Positions 4,808 through 7,531 of a stretch of DNA of 7,531 bases are shown here, piece by piece; the stretch's first letter is position 1; the number at the start of each line of letters is the position of its first letter. The notes under the pieces are model-generated. The model saw only the letters and a program-made list of their open reading frames with translations. It was not told the DNA's origin and ran no database searches. The translations under genes were made by a program, and so were the position numbers. The stretch spans positions 1 to 7,531 of the forward strand of contig DBQO01000006.1 in the NCBI GenBank assembly GCA_002305275.1, read 5' to 3'. Origin of the DNA: Bacteroidales bacterium UBA1392 (GTDB taxonomy: Bacteria; Bacteroidota; Bacteroidia; Bacteroidales; UBA932).

Positions 4808-7531
4808 CTAATTCCGGAACTCTCCTGCCAAAGCTGCACCTGTCGGGAGTTCTGGGTGGAGCGCCAACATTTCAGGAGTTCCTTCAAATACAAGTTCTCC
4901 ACCTTTGTCTCCGGCATCGGGACCAAGATCAATAATCCAGTCCGCTCTTCTTATTATATCGAGATTGTGCTCTACCACCACCACTGAGTGTCCTTTTTCT
5001 ATAAGAGCATCAAATGATTGCAGCAGTTTTTCAATATCCTGAAAATGAAGTCCGGTGGTTGGTTCGTCAAATATGAACATAATGCTCCCGGAAGAGGACT
5101 CCTTTCCGAGGAAAGAGGCAAGTTTAATTCTCTGACTCTCTCCTCCGCTGAGTGTACTGCTGCTTTGTCCCAGACTTACATAGGAGAGTCCGACATCACT
5201 GAGAGGCTGTAGCTTCTCTGCAATCCTTTTTGCCGTAGGGTCCTCTTGAGCGGAGAAAAACTCTATCGCCTCATCAACGCTCATACTGAGAATGTCGCTG
5301 ATATTTTTGCCCTGAAACCTCACTTCCAGAATATCCGGTTGGAACCTTTTACCACCGCAAGCCTCGCAAGTGATGGCTACATCAGCCATAAACTGCATTT
5401 CTATTTTTATAACTCCCTCACCCTGACATTCCGGACAGCGTCCTCCATCAATATTGAATGAAAAATGGGAGTGTCCGTAGTTGTTCATTTTAGCATAGGG
5501 CTGCTCGGAGAAAAGCTTGCGAATGTCGTCATAGACCTTGAGGTAGGTTACAGGATTGGACCTGGTGCTCTTGCCTATGGGATTCTGGTCTACATACTCT
5601 ACGGCATTTATTCTACCCAGATCTCCCCTTAGTCCACGGAAAAGTCCCGGTTTGCTACCCAACTGGTGAATATGGCGGTATAGTGCCGGATAAAGAATAT
5701 CTCCCACAAGAGAAGACTTGCCACTGCCACTTACACCCGTTACTGCGGTTAGACATTTGAGAGGGAAGCGGACATCGATATTTTTGAGATTGTTTTGCAT
5801 TGCACCCACCACCTCTATGTAATGATTCCATCTTCTACCGGTGGAAGGTATCTTCATCAGAACCCTTTCCGATAGGTGTCTGAGGGTTATTGACGAAGTA
5901 TCACTGTCGTTTATAGGGCCTTGATAAACAACCTCACCACCAAGTTTCCCTGCCAGCGGTCCGATGTCAATCAGTTGGTCAGCAGCACGTATGATATCTT
6001 CATCATGTTCCACTACAATCACGGTATTGCCGAGGTCACGAAGTTTTTTCAGCACGGATATGAGACGACGGGTATCTCTGGGATGGAGGCCAATACTCGG
6101 CTCGTCCAGTATATACATGGATCCTACCAAATTATTACCGAGTGAGCTTACAAGTGCGATACGCTGGCTCTCTCCTCCGCTAAGGGTGGAAGAAGGTCTG
6201 TCAAGAGTAAGGTAGGAGAGTCCTACGGACTTTAGATAATCCAGCCGTTGAGCTATCTCCTTGAGTGCCCTCGATGCTATGCTGTAATCGTATTCATCCA
6301 GTTCAATCTCTGATTGGGATCCCGGCTGTAGTGCATCGAAGTATTTGGCTAAATCCCCTATCTGCATTTGCATCAATTCCGTAATATCCTTTCCACCTAT
6401 TTTCACCCAGCGAGCCTGTTCCTTGAGTCTGGTGCCGGCGCATAGACGACAGGTGGTCTTTCCCGAGTAGCGGGAGAGCATATAGTTGAATTGGATTTTG
6501 TATTTCTTGCTTTCAATCCACTTGAAGAAAGGAGTAATGGCCGTGCTGCCCTTATCACCCTCCCAGAGGAGCAATTTTTCCTGAGGGGAAAGCTTGTTGT
6601 AGGGTTTGTGTATGGGAAATCCGGTTTGTGCGGATTCCATTATGAAATCATTGAAGAACCGGCTCATAGTCTCTCCCTTCCAGCATGCTACAGCCCCTTC
6701 ATATACACTCAAAGTGGGATCGGGTATTACAAGGGCTTCGTCTATCCCCATTACCTTGCCGAAACCGCCACATTCGGGACAGGCACCGATGGGATTGTTG
6801 TAACTGAACATATGCTCTGCCGGGCGCTCGAACACTATCCCGTCTCGCTCGAAAATATTGGAAAATTCCTTTAAGAGACCGTTGCTGAATATTGCAATGC
6901 GCCCTTTACCCTGCGCAAATGCGGTCTGTATTGAATCGAGGAGACGACTGCGGGTATCTTCATTGTCAATAACGATGATACGGTCCACAAGCAGATAGAT
7001 ATCCGATTGCTTAAACTCCTCCATATTTTGTAAAACCTCCTCTATCCTGAAAATGGTGCCTTCCGATGAGACGACTCTTACAAACCCCTCCTGTTTGAGG
7101 TCAAGGAGTTTTTCTACCTTACCATCCTCTTTCCATACCATATCTGCCATGATTAGAGCCGTACTGTCTTGAGCGAGAGAAAAAACATAGTTGGAAACGC
7201 TTTTAGGGGTATCACAGGTAACTTCTTTTCCCGAAATAGGGGAGTATGTCCTGCCAATCTTTGCGTAAAGCAACTTCAGATAGTCGTAAATTTCGCTGCT
7301 TGAGGCAACAGTAGATCTTGAATTGCGACTCTGTACACGCTGACCGATCGCAATGGCAGGCGGTATGCCGGTGATGTAGTCCACTGCCGGCTTATTCATC
7401 CTGCCAAGAAATTGTCTTGCAAATGAAGAGAGACTTTCAGCAAAACGGCGCTGTCCTTCAGCAAAAAGGGTGTCGAATGCCAGCGAAGATTTACCTGAAC
7501 CCGATACACCGGTAATAACTATAAGTTTATC
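4808..7531 (-). CDS. uvrA: UvrA, excinuclease ABC subunit A (paralogous type), N-terminus outside window
   Basis: This is the damage-sensing ATPase of nucleotide excision repair, which loads UvrB on damaged DNA. The frame is open from the window edge: 907 residues are visible, starting in the strand before the first Walker A, so roughly 25-30 residues are missing. The ATG at 7399 is internal (MNKP). Visible landmarks are Walker A GVSGSGKS (8-15), the Q-loop region FARQFLGRMNKP, a UvrB-binding region around 140-190, LSGGE (450-454), LDEPSIGLHPRD (475-486), a second Walker A (599-606), zinc cysteines CPEC (699-702) and CEAC (722-725), a second LSGGE (794-798), and FDEPTTGLH (821-829). Both ATP sites look intact. 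The first zinc module is incomplete: CPEC (251-254) remains, but the two earlier cysteines are Phe227 and Asp230 in a gap-free alignment with E. coli. This fits the second UvrA type I recall from Bacteroidetes, so a canonical copy may exist elsewhere. The gene ends in TAG, 45 bases before the lipoprotein ATG. Confidence 0.95.
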   Translation of the reverse strand, partial: DKLIVITGVSGSGKSSLAFDTLFAEGQRRFAESLSSFARQFLGRMNKPAVDYITGIPPAIAIGQRVQSRNSRSTVASSSEIYDYLKLLYAKIGRTYSPISGKEVTCDTPKSVSNYVFSLAQDSTALIMADMVWKEDGKVEKLLDLKQEGFVRVVSSEGTIFRIEEVLQNMEEFKQSDIYLLVDRIIVIDNEDTRSRLLDSIQTAFAQGKGRIAIFSNGLLKEFSNIFERDGIVFERPAEHMFSYNNPIGACPECGGFGKVMGIDEALVIPDPTLSVYEGAVACWKGETMSRFFNDFIMESAQTGFPIHKPYNKLSPQEKLLLWEGDKGSTAITPFFKWIESKKYKIQFNYMLSRYSGKTTCRLCAGTRLKEQARWVKIGGKDITELMQMQIGDLAKYFDALQPGSQSEIELDEYDYSIASRALKEIAQRLDYLKSVGLSYLTLDRPSSTLSGGESQRIALVSSLGNNLVGSMYILDEPSIGLHPRDTRRLISVLKKLRDLGNTVIVVEHDEDIIRAADQLIDIGPLAGKLGGEVVYQGPINDSDTSSITLRHLSERVLMKIPSTGRRWNHYIEVVGAMQNNLKNIDVRFPLKCLTAVTGVSGSGKSSLVGDILYPALYRHIHQLGSKPGLFRGLRGDLGRINAVEYVDQNPIGKSTRSNPVTYLKVYDDIRKLFSEQPYAKMNNYGHSHFSFNIDGGRCPECQGEGVIKIEMQFMADVAITCEACGGKRFQPDILEVRFQGKNISDILSMSVDEAIEFFSAQEDPTAKRIAEKLQPLSDVGLSYVSLGQSSSTLSGGESQRIKLASFLGKESSSGSIMFIFDEPTTGLHFQDIEKLLQSFDALIEKGHSVVVVEHNLDIIRRADWIIDLGPDAGDKGGELVFEGTPEMLALHPELPTGAALAGEFRN

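Noticed and set aside
4804..4822. Terminator hairpin at the end of uvrA around the palindrome TTCCGGAA
   Set aside because: The palindrome has no loop, the alternative GGAA/TTCC stem is only four pairs, and there is no T-run following it.
6491..6874. Plus-strand open frame of 127 codons within uvrA
   Set aside because: It is antisense to conserved UvrA sequence including the remnant zinc cysteines; it shows no family features.
7397..7399. ATG at 7399 as the start of uvrA
   Set aside because: The same frame is open to the window edge and encodes the first Walker A and the following conserved UvrA sequence, so this Met is internal.

Overview
The window looks like chromosomal DNA of a member of Bacteroidota, probably order Bacteroidales. 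The grounds are an aminoglycoside-phosphotransferase-type kinase fused to a RapZ C-terminal domain, a SagB-like nitroreductase of a type I associate with this phylum, a beta-propeller lipoprotein whose N-terminal region is of a Bacteroidetes type, a UvrA of the paralogous type seen in this phylum, and an upstream element matching the Bacteroidetes promoter pattern (TTTG / TAnnTTTG). No mobile element, phage gene, tRNA, rRNA or CRISPR array is visible. This taxonomic call rests on recalled family resemblance, not on a search.

Every supported gene lies on the minus strand, so the window is best read from right to left. At the right edge is uvrA (DNA repair ATPase), open to the window end and missing only its first few dozen residues. 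A 45-base gap with a good promoter candidate follows. Then come four tightly packed genes: a lipoprotein predicted to fold as an eight-bladed PQQ-like propeller, a cytoplasmic SagB-like nitroreductase, a sugar-kinase/RapZ-C fusion, and a MurU-like nucleotidyltransferase. The gaps between them are 15, 9 and 1 bases. After 40 more bases an M28-family peptidase lipoprotein begins and runs off the left edge.

The most informative pair is the kinase fusion and the nucleotidyltransferase. A kinase of the AmgK type makes MurNAc (or GlcNAc) 1-phosphate, and a MurU-type enzyme converts this to a UDP-sugar, so together they fit the route that salvages cell-wall sugars directly back to UDP-MurNAc. The RapZ C-terminal domain senses glucosamine-6-phosphate in enterobacteria. 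Its fusion to the kinase suggests that amino-sugar status controls the salvage step in this organism. The propeller lipoprotein and the nitroreductase share the transcription unit but have no evident link to that pathway. The region is mostly orthodox; the fusion protein and the UvrA with a half-missing zinc module are the points worth a second look.
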